In this document: in pieces, positions 23,469 to 31,179 of the stretch
How the letters are laid out: each line of letters starts with the position of its first letter
Numbering within the stretch: the stretch's first letter is position 1
Origin: a virus
Strand: one strand, 5' to 3'
DNA length: 41,823 nucleotides
IMG/VR virus record: IMGVR_UViG_3300048587_000211
Location: 1 to 41,823 of that record
Program-made: the position numbers and the translations under genes
The notes under the pieces: generated by a model
Databases searched by the model: none
What the model was told of the DNA's origin: nothing
The model's input: only the letters and a program-made list of their open reading frames with translations

Positions 23469-24824
23469 TCAGGCCACCTCAAAGGCCCCAGCGGACCACT
23501 TGCCTTCGCGGCTCGTGCCGTCTGGATCGACGTTGTATGGGCTGTTGCCGACATCGATCCCCGCGCCATCGGCCTGGCTGCCGCCGACAATGCGGAAGTC
23601 CTTGTTGGCGCGATCAACGAACGGGTCAACCGTCGCGGTCAGGTTGTTCGACGCGGTGTTGGCGCTGACACCTGTAGACGCCGAGTTGTAGAACAGGTTG
23701 TTCCTCGCCTCGTTGCCCGACCCGCCGCTGAGCAGGATCATCGAATAGACCGACGAGTCTGCGATGTCCACGAAGGTGTTGTTGAACACCTTGCAGTTCT
23801 GCGCGGAATCGGACCAGCCGCCGCCGCCGAAGAAGATGCAGGAGTTGCGCCCGCCGGACTTGCTGTTCAGAAAGACGTTGCCGTAGATCAGGTTGCCGGT
23901 CGGGTCGCTGCCGCCGAAGGCGCCGATCTCCGCGGTGAGCCCCGATGTGCCGTCGTTCGGGTCCGTCTGCGTGGAGTCCCAGAATCGGCAGTACCGGACG
24001 GTCATGTTGTTGATGCCGACGTTGGGACCAGCGATAGCTTCCTTGCCCCAGCCCATCGAGAAGTGGCAGTGCTCGAACACCAGGCCATTCGAGCCGTGCG
24101 CGTACACCAGGGCGCCGACACCGTTGTGGATCGCACACCGAGAGAACGTGATGTTGGTCTGGTTGTAGACCAGATAGAGCACGCTGCCGTATGTGGCGAT
24201 TGTCCCTGAGCTTGGATTCGTCGCCCATGTCGCGCCAATATCGATGTACTTGAACAGGCTGTTGGCCGCGCTTTCGCTCGCGCTGCTGTTCGATGAAATC
24301 GAAGTCGCCCGCATGCCGTAGCCGGCCGGCGCACCCCAGATGTACGACTCGGTGCGCTCGGAGCCGTCCATCACGAAGTAACCGCGCGCCACCGTGATGC
24401 TGCCGAACACCACCTGCGTCGAGGCGTATGAATCGCTCCAGCCGGTGTCGGTGCCGTGAATGGCCGGGGTTGCCTTCTTGAACCGCACCACCTGCGTGCC
24501 GCTGGTGTTGTCGTCGAAGGTGTAGCCGCCGTAGGAGCCACCCGCGAACCAGTAAGTGGTGTCTCGACTCAGTGTGGCCGGGATCGACGTGTAGGCGTTC
24601 GTCCAGTCGTTGCCGCTGCCCGAGCCAGAGGCCCCGGCGCGCACGTACTTCTGGTTCGTGGTCGGGGCGTCGTCAGTCTCCCCGGCGTCTACGGTAAGCG
24701 CGCCGGCTACCGTCGCGGCTGCCTGAGAGACACCGGCCAGCGCGACGAATTGCGGCGACCCTGAAACTTGCCGGCCGCGTGTACGCGTGCGGGAGACCGA
24801 AGCCCGCAGCGGCCGGCGCAACAT
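23469..24824 (-). CDS. Right-handed beta-helix protein, 451 aa
   Basis: ATG at 24824 overlaps the preceding stop by one base (TGATG). Residues 60-451 show the pectate-lyase-like parallel beta-helix pattern with repeated Asn/Ser turns: NQTNITFSRCAIHNGVGALV, NNMTVRYCRFWDS, NLIYGNVFLNSKS, NCKVFNNTFVDIAD, NEARNNLFYNSAS. It ends DPDGTSREGKWSAGAFE, a typical closing motif of these folds. Many phage proteins of this type are glycan-binding or depolymerising tailspikes. Residues 27-46 contain one copy of the 20-residue Ala-rich unit found in the neighbouring protein. Catalytic residues cannot be assigned. Confidence 0.75.
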   Translation of the reverse strand: MLRRPLRASVSRTRTRGRQVSGSPQFVALAGVSQAAATVAGALTVDAGETDDAPTTNQKYVRAGASGSGSGNDWTNAYTSIPATLSRDTTYWFAGGSYGGYTFDDNTSGTQVVRFKKATPAIHGTDTGWSDSYASTQVVFGSITVARGYFVMDGSERTESYIWGAPAGYGMRATSISSNSSASESAANSLFKYIDIGATWATNPSSGTIATYGSVLYLVYNQTNITFSRCAIHNGVGALVYAHGSNGLVFEHCHFSMGWGKEAIAGPNVGINNMTVRYCRFWDSTQTDPNDGTSGLTAEIGAFGGSDPTGNLIYGNVFLNSKSGGRNSCIFFGGGGWSDSAQNCKVFNNTFVDIADSSVYSMILLSGGSGNEARNNLFYNSASTGVSANTASNNLTATVDPFVDRANKDFRIVGGSQADGAGIDVGNSPYNVDPDGTSREGKWSAGAFEVA

Positions 24825-25264
24825 CAGCCCACCACTTCTTCGACGGTCATGTTCAGCACCACGTTGGACGTGCCCGCCGCGCTGCGGATGCTGATCTGCC
24901 CACCGACCGGGACAGAGATTTCCGCGCCGGGGATGGCAATCCAGGGGTCGATGCCGCCATTTGCGTTCGGGGCGAAGCGGTGCAGCACAACCCCAGCGGT
25001 CGGCTGCGCGCTCCATGTCGTGTAGACGAGGAAGGACGCCGCGCCGTCGCCGGAGTTGACCGGCGTTGGCGTGATTGCGCCGCCGCCAGTGGTGCCACCG
25101 CTTGAGCGCATCAGCATCACTTCGTTGGCGGCGCTGGCCGTGCCCATGCCGGCCAGCTTGGCGAACAGGATGCGCAGCGGCTTGTTCGAGGAAGCGACGA
25201 TCGTCACCAGGTCATTGCTGGTGGACAGCGCCGCAGAGGTTCGGGTGATGTTGTAGACGGGCAT
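24824..25264 (-). CDS. Small beta-rich virion-like protein, 146 aa
   Basis: Begins MPVYNITRTSAALSTSNDLV and continues with alternating strands (RILFAKLAGMG, ANEVMLMRSSGG, SFLVYTTWSAQPTAGVVLHRF, DPWIAIPGAEISVPVGGQIS) to NVVLNMTVEEVVG. No membrane segment or signal. The compact beta fold and position among putative surface proteins suggest a decoration or trimer-forming virion protein. I recall similar proteins in other phage genomes without a known role. Confidence 0.6.
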   Translation of the reverse strand: MPVYNITRTSAALSTSNDLVTIVASSNKPLRILFAKLAGMGTASAANEVMLMRSSGGTTGGGAITPTPVNSGDGAASFLVYTTWSAQPTAGVVLHRFAPNANGGIDPWIAIPGAEISVPVGGQISIRSAAGTSNVVLNMTVEEVVG

Positions 25265-25274
25265 GAGGCGTCCT

Positions 25275-27176
25275 TCAGGTAGTCAGAATCCGGGCAGGCC
25301 CGATGTAGCGGCGCGAGACAACCAGGTTGCGCAGCCACCAGTACATGTCGTGATCGGCCGGCTTGGTGCCGCCGTGGTAGGCCATCGTCCACAGGCCGCG
25401 AATGCCCATCAGCGGATGCCGGAAGAAGGCCAGGTCATCGCGGCCACCAATGGGCACGCCGTCGAGCCAGGACCACAGCCGGCCGTCGTTGTTGGCGGTG
25501 CCGTTGCCCGCCGCGTCCGGGTTGCTCAGGTCGATGCTGTTGATGCGGCAGTAGCTCTCGAAGGTCACCCACCGGCCCGCCGGAATGCAGCGGTCCTGCC
25601 CGCGCGTGCCGACGCGCACGTTCTGTTCGTTGCCGTACAGGCCGCCATCGCGCAGCGTGTCGTAAGGGCCAAGGTGCGACGGCGCATAGCCCACAGCGAT
25701 GGCGCCGGGGTAGGCGTTAAATTCCGGGTGCGGCATGCCAAGCGTGTGGCCGCGGATCGACTGGCCTTCGCAGATGTACTGCGTGCCGTCCCACCAGGCT
25801 CCGCCGCTGGACTTGATCTGGCCGGCACCGTAGCCGTAGGTGGAGTCAATCAGCCAGCCGCCGTCTGGCAGGCCCTTGCCGTAGCGCAATTCAAAGCCGA
25901 TGGGCGAGAACTTGAACCCGTAGGTGCGCGACCAGAAGCTGTCGGGCTCCAGGAAGATCTCGCAGCGCAGGTACAGCTCTTTTTCAAGGCCCACCGGCGA
26001 CGGCAGGAACCCGTTGTCCGGGTCGGCGCGCTGCCATGACTTCTTCCACTCTCCGCCGCCCGACAGCTTGGGCTGCTTGGCGATGCAGGTGCGCATCATG
26101 TAGCGCCCAGGGTGGTCAGGGTCCGGGTGCACCGAGGTGCGCTCGTACTGCGCCGGGATCATAGACACGTAGTCGAACAGGCCAGCCTCGCGGCCCTTCT
26201 TGACCAGGATGTTGTCGGGCTGCGATTTGCCGGGCGTGCCGTTCCAGTTCGATTCGCGCAGGTCTCCGGCCAGCAGCACGTCGGGATGGCCTGGCAGGTT
26301 TTCCTCGCCGACTTCCATCGCCAGGCCGTACACCGGCGCCTGCCCTGCCCCGCCCAGCAGCAGCGGCGGTGCGTCGGTCTCGAACACCGACAGCACCAGC
26401 GGGTATTGATCGTCGCTGCTGTTCGCGTGCAGCCGCATCACGGCGCGTTCGACGGTCGGCAGATCCTGCAGGCCGTGGAAGTGGATCAACTGGCGGTAGC
26501 GCCGGTCCATCAGGGCCGACACATCACAGCTCATCGCGGCTGGCGGGTTCTTGGCGCTGGCGGTGGCCGGCGTGAACACGGCCAGGTCGCCGCGCAGCAC
26601 GTGTTCCGCGCCGTCGCTGGTCACCACCAACTGCGGCGGGTTGTCGCCGTGCGTGCCGCACCATGTGACCTTCGCGTTGGCGTGCGTCTTGGGCGTGGTC
26701 ATGAAGAACGCGCCGCGGTTCTCGCCGGCATGCCAGCGCTGGGCCAGCTCGGTGATGTCCAGGTCCACGTAGCCAGCAGTCCCGGCAGGCACGGCCAGCG
26801 TGTACCAGGGGTCGGCGCCTTGCTCGATGCCGGCGCGGTCCAGCCAGTCGCCGTTGACGCGCTTCCAGCGCAGTTGAACCGCGCCGTTGAAAACGATGGC
26901 GCTCGGGCCGCTCTTGACCACATGGTTCGGCCAGATGCGGTACGAGCCCGGCGCGGGTACGGGCACAGGCGAGTAGCCGCCGGCCGGGGCGGGGGCTGGT
27001 GCTGGCGGCGGCACGGGGGTCGGCGCTGGCGCAGGAGCTGGCGGCTCAGGCTCCGGGGCGGGTGCGGGTGCGGGGGTAGGCGCCGGCACTTCCAGCGACG
27101 CAGCAATCCCCTGCAGCTCGGCCGCAGCGCCCTGCAGGCCGGCCGCCAGCGCGCGCAGGCGATCCGGGGCGGCCAT
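25275..27176 (-). CDS. Polysaccharide-lyase-like jelly-roll protein with Pro linker, 633 aa
   Basis: Residues 1-28 form a helix, 30-78 a Pro/Ala linker (PAPAPAPEPEPPAPAPAP), and about 80-200 a beta domain (YVDLDITELAQRWHAG). Residues about 300-633 resemble the concanavalin-like fold of alginate/heparin-lyase-type proteins: ELYLRCEIFLEPDSFWSRTY, RYGKGLPDGGWLIDSTYGYG, GRWVTFESYCRIN, and the closing WWLRNLVVSRRYIGP characteristic of such folds. It could be a depolymerase or glycan-binding protein; active-site residues are not assignable. No export signal, so probably virion-borne. Confidence 0.65.
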   Translation of the reverse strand: MAAPDRLRALAAGLQGAAAELQGIAASLEVPAPTPAPAPAPEPEPPAPAPAPTPVPPPAPAPAPAGGYSPVPVPAPGSYRIWPNHVVKSGPSAIVFNGAVQLRWKRVNGDWLDRAGIEQGADPWYTLAVPAGTAGYVDLDITELAQRWHAGENRGAFFMTTPKTHANAKVTWCGTHGDNPPQLVVTSDGAEHVLRGDLAVFTPATASAKNPPAAMSCDVSALMDRRYRQLIHFHGLQDLPTVERAVMRLHANSSDDQYPLVLSVFETDAPPLLLGGAGQAPVYGLAMEVGEENLPGHPDVLLAGDLRESNWNGTPGKSQPDNILVKKGREAGLFDYVSMIPAQYERTSVHPDPDHPGRYMMRTCIAKQPKLSGGGEWKKSWQRADPDNGFLPSPVGLEKELYLRCEIFLEPDSFWSRTYGFKFSPIGFELRYGKGLPDGGWLIDSTYGYGAGQIKSSGGAWWDGTQYICEGQSIRGHTLGMPHPEFNAYPGAIAVGYAPSHLGPYDTLRDGGLYGNEQNVRVGTRGQDRCIPAGRWVTFESYCRINSIDLSNPDAAGNGTANNDGRLWSWLDGVPIGGRDDLAFFRHPLMGIRGLWTMAYHGGTKPADHDMYWWLRNLVVSRRYIGPARILTT

Positions 27177-27184
27177 GACCTCGC

Positions 27185-27712
27185 CTAGTTGTCAATTTGT
27201 ACGGTAAGCGCGCCGCCGGCAAAGCTTACGGCGTCGCCGCTGTTGATCGTCTTGCTGGCGGTCAGCACAGCGCAGATCAGCAGGTTGCCGCTTGAGCTGG
27301 CGTCATACAGCCCCCAGTGCGTGACGGTGCCCCAGCCGGCGCTCGGCGTGGCGAAGTTGATCGCACTGCTGTTGCTAGTGGTGCCGCCGGTGCCGCTTGA
27401 CGCGCCGGTGCCGCTGGATTGGGTATTCGCCCAGTTGGTGCCGTTGCTGGTGATGCTGGGGCGCGCGTAGCTGCCGCCGGAGACCTCGGTGCCACCGGCC
27501 GAGTCGCTGCACGAACTGGTGAACAGCGCAACGTAGATGGTGCCCGGCGCGGTGTAGGCCGTGCCGCGAAACACATGGTCGATGAGCTTGTTTTCGAGGT
27601 AGTCGCTCAGCGCGGCGGCTTGCGCTTGCGGCGCGAGCGGCGCAAGGGCGACGCCGGCCGCAACCGAGGCGAGGCCGCGGAGGAACCAACGGCGGGAGGT
27701 ACTGAAGTTCAT
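27185..27712 (-). CDS. Tail-fibre-like domain with Tat signal peptide, 175 aa
   Basis: ATG at 27712 has a good ribosome site (GGAAGGA). Residues 1-32 form a complete twin-arginine signal: TSRRWFLRG with R7-R8, the hydrophobic stretch LASVAAGVALAPLA, and AQA before a likely cleavage after residue 32. The rest is a known phage-type domain (YLENKLIDHVFRGTAYTAPG, IYVALFTSS, GWGTVTHWGLYDASSSGNLL, ALTVQI) normally without a signal. A Tat leader predicts export of the folded protein from the lysogen or infected cell, odd for a virion protein. Whether it is secreted or the leader is only an N-terminal extension cannot be told here. Confidence 0.75.
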   Translation of the reverse strand: MNFSTSRRWFLRGLASVAAGVALAPLAPQAQAAALSDYLENKLIDHVFRGTAYTAPGTIYVALFTSSCSDSAGGTEVSGGSYARPSITSNGTNWANTQSSGTGASSGTGGTTSNSSAINFATPSAGWGTVTHWGLYDASSSGNLLICAVLTASKTINSGDAVSFAGGALTVQIDN

Positions 27713-27726
27713 GGCATTCCTTCCTG

Positions 27727-27747
27727 AAAAGGGTCTTGGGTAGACCC
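27727..27747 (-). terminator. Intrinsic terminator between regulator and surface cassette
   Basis: On the minus strand GGGTCT-ACCCA-AGACCC forms a 6-bp stem with 5-nt loop followed by TTTT. It lies between the Mor-like gene and the Tat-tagged gene, 15 bp before that ATG. It could stop or attenuate transcription coming from the terminase genes, making the downstream cassette dependent on readthrough or antitermination. Confidence 0.6.
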
Positions 27748-27776
27748 GGCAAGGGTGCCGACGCTGTGCGTGACAG

Positions 27777-28085
27777 TTAAGGCCCAATCGTCCCGCGTCG
27801 CCTCATGCGGCGTACTAGGCTGGGGTCTACGCCCTCTCGCTTGGCGATGGCCGCCGCAGGCTCCCCAGCATCAAGCGCCACCGTGATGCGCTTTCTGGAC
27901 TCGGCCCGTTCTACTATGTTCCCCTGCGGGACATAGACCCATTCGCCGCCGCACACCGAGGCCGCAATCGAATAGATCGTGCCCACCATCGCCATGTAGG
28001 CGACATCCGGCTCCGGGCTGTCGCGCGTCAAGTGCTCGGCCAGCCGATGGGCGAAGGCGTGGAATAGCGACTTGGCGAGATTCAT
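27777..28085 (-). CDS. Mor-like transcription activator, 102 aa
   Basis: ATG at 28085 overlaps the terminase stop by one base. The C-terminal half resembles the Mor/C activator family of Mu-like phages: GGEWVYVPQGNIVERAESRK, then an HTH at about 70-95 (VALDAGEPAAAIAKREGVDPS). Mor-type proteins activate phage promoters as dimers. The N-terminal half has a dimerisation-like helix (KSLFHAFAHRLAEHL). Its placement after terminase and before a terminator is unusual; control of the neighbouring cassette or late genes is inference. Confidence 0.65.
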   Translation of the reverse strand: MNLAKSLFHAFAHRLAEHLTRDSPEPDVAYMAMVGTIYSIAASVCGGEWVYVPQGNIVERAESRKRITVALDAGEPAAAIAKREGVDPSLVRRMRRRGTIGP

Positions 28086-29893
28086 CACATCATCCGACCG
28101 CGGACGCGGCGGCGGGGGGGTGCTTTGGGCGGCGGCGGCTGTTCCGCAACTTCGTCCGAAACGGCCGCCGACTTCGCGCGCCGCGCCCGGTCTACGCCCA
28201 GCATCCTGGCCGCTGCCGCAGCGTAGGCGTCGCAGTCGAGCGCGTGGTTTTCCCGGTCGTGGCGCTTCCAGATGGTCTTCCCGCTGGGCAACGTGATCTT
28301 CGATTCGGCGATGACTTGTTTCGCGTAGTCGTCGCTGATGTCTGTTGGCAGGTGCCACGCGCCCGGCTGATCCTGTGGCCAGTCGATTCGGGAATGCACC
28401 AACCCCTTGAAGTAGCCGCTGTCAACGTGCCACAACTGCTGCCCGTTCTTGATGACGGCCCCGCGGTGGGTCACATCGACGCGGGACATACGAACCGGGG
28501 ATGAAAGCGATTCCTGACCCTTCGACGGCGCGGCGCGCAGGTCTGGATTTGCCCGGCAGAAGGCATAGACCGCTTCAGGTCGGTAGCCAGAATCGATGAA
28601 CGTCTGCCGGATGCTCTTCCCGCCGTACTCGGTGGCCAGCACATCGCCGAGCCGCGCCCACACTTCGGGCTTATCGGTTTCGCCGAACAGCACTCCGAAC
28701 TCAATGAGCCATGAGGCCATCTCGTAGCCCCATCCCCGGACAACGTAGTAGATGCGATCCTTCTGCACGTCGCAGCCGGCGGTCAGCACCAGCGCGCCGT
28801 CGGGGACTTCGCCGGAGCTGTATTCAGAGCGGAGTTGCAGGACTCGGTCATGCGTTGGGACTTCGCCGCGTTCGACCCACGTTTCACCAAGCGCCGTGTT
28901 GACCCAGGTCTGCAGGGTCTCAGGCGAGCGCTTGGCATCGACAAACGCGGCGGCCGTGTCGCCGAAGCTCACCCACGGCGAATACAACTCGTTGATGTGG
29001 AACCCTGCGACGCCGTCTGAATCGGCCGATGCCGTCCACTCGCCACGAGCCAGCATCTGCTGCTTATGTCTGTCCAAGATGATGCCGCCGCAGTGCGGGC
29101 AAGCGTAGTAGGCGCCACGCGGGTTGCCATCTGGCCATCGCACGTTCGGCCACTGCAGGCGGTCCATCTCTTCGCAGTGCGGGCACGGCACGAGGTAGTA
29201 CCGCTGATCGCTGACATCGAACGCGGCTTCAATCCGACTCGCCCCCTTTACGGTCGGCGTCGACCCCATCAAGAGCTTGCGATTCCAGAACGTGGTGGAC
29301 CGCTTTCGCGCGAGTCCAATCGGGTCGCCCTCGGTGCCGGCGCTGGCCGGGTAGCGGTCCACCTCATCGAACAGTACGATGCGGATCGGGCGCGAAGCAA
29401 GCCCGGCCGGCGAATTGGCGCCAGCGATGGTGATGTGCCCGCCGGCAAAGGACTTGTGCAGCAGCGTGTTCCCGCTGTCCCTCGATCGCGCATCCTTGAT
29501 GCGACCACGCAGCGCAGGCGTGTCTCGGATCATCGGGGCAAGCCTGTCCTTCGACCAGGCTTCTGCCATCTCCAGCGTGGGCTGCACCAGCAGGATCGGC
29601 GCCGGATCGCGGTCGACGTGGAAGCCGACGACGTTGCCCAGAATCTCTGTCCACCCGATCTGCGCGGATTTCATGACCACGATTTCGCGCACCAGCAGGT
29701 CGCTGATCGCGTCCATGATCCCGCGCTGATATGGCGCGCGCGCAGTGACCCATCGGCCCGGCTCGGCCGCGCTTTCAGGCGACAGGCGTCTTTCGATGTC
29801 TGCCCACTCGCTTACTGTCAGGCGCGGTGGCGGCCTTGTCGCTTGCCGCGCCACGCTCACGACGCGCGCGAGTGCGACTGTCGAGTCCATCAT
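28085..29893 (-). CDS. Terminase large subunit, GpA family, 602 aa
   Basis: ATPase and nuclease that packages DNA. Walker A-like KSAQIGWT (75-82) and Walker B IVLFDEVD (172-179, with Asp176-Glu177) are clear. TTFWNRKLLMGSTPT and two CPHC pairs (PCPHCEEMD, ACPHCGG) match the GpA family, and the nuclease half includes LTAGCDVQKDRIYYVV and ENHALDCDAYAAAA near the C-terminus. It overlaps the small subunit gene by 119 bp. Length fits the family. Confidence 0.95.
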   Translation of the reverse strand: MMDSTVALARVVSVARQATRPPPRLTVSEWADIERRLSPESAAEPGRWVTARAPYQRGIMDAISDLLVREIVVMKSAQIGWTEILGNVVGFHVDRDPAPILLVQPTLEMAEAWSKDRLAPMIRDTPALRGRIKDARSRDSGNTLLHKSFAGGHITIAGANSPAGLASRPIRIVLFDEVDRYPASAGTEGDPIGLARKRSTTFWNRKLLMGSTPTVKGASRIEAAFDVSDQRYYLVPCPHCEEMDRLQWPNVRWPDGNPRGAYYACPHCGGIILDRHKQQMLARGEWTASADSDGVAGFHINELYSPWVSFGDTAAAFVDAKRSPETLQTWVNTALGETWVERGEVPTHDRVLQLRSEYSSGEVPDGALVLTAGCDVQKDRIYYVVRGWGYEMASWLIEFGVLFGETDKPEVWARLGDVLATEYGGKSIRQTFIDSGYRPEAVYAFCRANPDLRAAPSKGQESLSSPVRMSRVDVTHRGAVIKNGQQLWHVDSGYFKGLVHSRIDWPQDQPGAWHLPTDISDDYAKQVIAESKITLPSGKTIWKRHDRENHALDCDAYAAAAARMLGVDRARRAKSAAVSDEVAEQPPPPKAPPRRRVRGRMM

Positions 29894-30374
29894 CAGACAA
29901 CTCCCCCAACGCTTCGATAATTTCCGCCTCTATGAGCGCCGCTGCCTGCACGTCAGATGCTGCGCCGCGCACCCTTGGCGCTGATTTCGTGGGGATCGCC
30001 AGCAGCCGCTGCCGCATCGCGCCCAACATGCGCGCCCACTCCGCAGAGATGACCTCCACCAGCACCATTTCGCCCTGAAGCTCCATCGTTTCCAGGCGTG
30101 TTTTGATCTTCTCTAGCGCCGTCCGGTCAGCCTGCTCTTTTGTCAGCCTCGCGCGCTCCGTCTCATAGTCATAGCGCTGCCCCTCTGCGTCGACACCAAC
30201 GCCTTTCAGATGCCGACGCTTAAGCCATTCCCCATACTCCTTTGGTGGGTAGCCGTTAGCCCCTTTGGGCGGCGGGTCGGCCGACTTCACCAGCGACTGC
30301 ACGCCCTGGACGGTCAATCCAGCCAGGTCTGCGGCCTGCGCCTGATTAAGTGCTGCGACTATCTTCCCTGACAT
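29775..30374 (-). CDS. Terminase small subunit, Nu1-like, 199 aa
   Basis: Recognises the packaging site and recruits the large subunit. The N-terminus carries an HTH-like segment (LNQAQAADLAGLTVQGVQSLV, PKEYGEWLKRR) as in Nu1-type proteins, followed by a long charged helix (ETERARLTKEQADRTALEKI) and a region AEWARMLGAMRQRLLAIPTK common in these subunits. The basic C-terminal tail is encoded in the overlap with the large subunit gene. No ribosome site is obvious upstream of 30374. Confidence 0.8.
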   Translation of the reverse strand: MSGKIVAALNQAQAADLAGLTVQGVQSLVKSADPPPKGANGYPPKEYGEWLKRRHLKGVGVDAEGQRYDYETERARLTKEQADRTALEKIKTRLETMELQGEMVLVEVISAEWARMLGAMRQRLLAIPTKSAPRVRGAASDVQAAALIEAEIIEALGELSDDGLDSRTRARRERGAASDKAATAPDSKRVGRHRKTPVA

Positions 30375-30494
30375 ACCAAATTGTTAGTAAGCGCTATCGC
30401 TAGGAGAATGTCGCGCCGCAATGGACCGGCGATGGGTGCCGCCATGTAAGGACCCGCTAACTTAATGGCGCGCATGTCGCTTGAGGCCGCGCCG

Positions 30495-30695
30495 TCACGC
30501 CTTGTCATCGCGCAAGAACTCGATCTCCGCGGGCTGGTTGAGCAGTTCGTAGTAGGCAACCTGTACCTTCGCGGACTGGATCATCTTCCCGGCGATGTTC
30601 GCGAGCTCCGCGGCCTCGTCGACGGTTATTTCGCCTTTGCGCAGCTGCTGGAACACGTTCGACAACTCATTTCTCATCAGCTTGCAGTTCTTCAT
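30495..30695 (-). CDS. Small helical protein, 66 aa
   Basis: A strong ribosome site (TAGGAGAG) precedes the ATG at 30695, inside the 3' end of the previous gene. The sequence is two helices (NELSNVFQQLRKGEITVDEA and AELANIAGKMIQSAKVQVAYYELL). I recall similar short proteins upstream of terminase in other phages, usually annotated hypothetical. It begins a patch of noticeably lower GC. Function unknown. Confidence 0.65.
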   Translation of the reverse strand: MKNCKLMRNELSNVFQQLRKGEITVDEAAELANIAGKMIQSAKVQVAYYELLNQPAEIEFLRDDKA

Positions 30696-31179
30696 CTCTC
30701 CTAACCTTTCTGACCTCTCTGAAAATCATCAGCCGAGTTCGTTCGAGGTCGATCAACTCCTTCGGCAACTTCACACCCTTTAGCAGCGGCGCGTTCTTCT
30801 TGAGACGCTTGCTCACGTATCCATCACTCAACTCTCGCGTCAACCGGTTGTACATGGCCAGCTGCCGCTGCCTGCTTTCCTCTTGGCTCAGGCTTTTCAC
30901 AAGCCGGCTGTCTGCAGCGCGCGCTAAGGCTGCAGCTCTTGCTTCCGATCTTGCTTTGGCCCTTTTGTGCAATGCCCATGCAATGACGTGCGCCTGGTGC
31001 TTGGCCGGCTTGAATCCACTCAATCCCAACACCCTTCCCATTCGCTTCCTGGCGGACGCCTTCGCCTTGGCTTCCTCGGTCCACTCGGCGTATGGCTTGC
31101 TGTTCTTCTTTGAGTTGGCGATGCACATCGCGCGCATGCGCTCATCGTTCGCGTACCGCTCGCGCTTCTTCGCGTTCAT
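30667..31179 (-). CDS. C-terminal part of a split zinc-ribbon protein, 170 aa
   Basis: Read alone this frame begins MNAKKRERYANDERMRAM. Extending it upstream through the A7 run gives NRGGRPKHHCKECMNAKKRE, which supplies the second CxxC of a zinc ribbon begun in the previous frame. The rest is basic and helical (KASARKRMGRVLGLSGFKPA; LSDGYVSKRLKKNAPLLKG; LPKELIDLERTRLMIFREV). The fused protein would have about 295 aa. Basic charge and zinc ribbon suggest nucleic-acid binding. Independent translation from Met 31179 is possible through its overlap with the upstream stop. Confidence 0.65.
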   Translation of the reverse strand: MNAKKRERYANDERMRAMCIANSKKNSKPYAEWTEEAKAKASARKRMGRVLGLSGFKPAKHQAHVIAWALHKRAKARSEARAAALARAADSRLVKSLSQEESRQRQLAMYNRLTRELSDGYVSKRLKKNAPLLKGVKLPKELIDLERTRLMIFREVRKVRRDEELQADEK

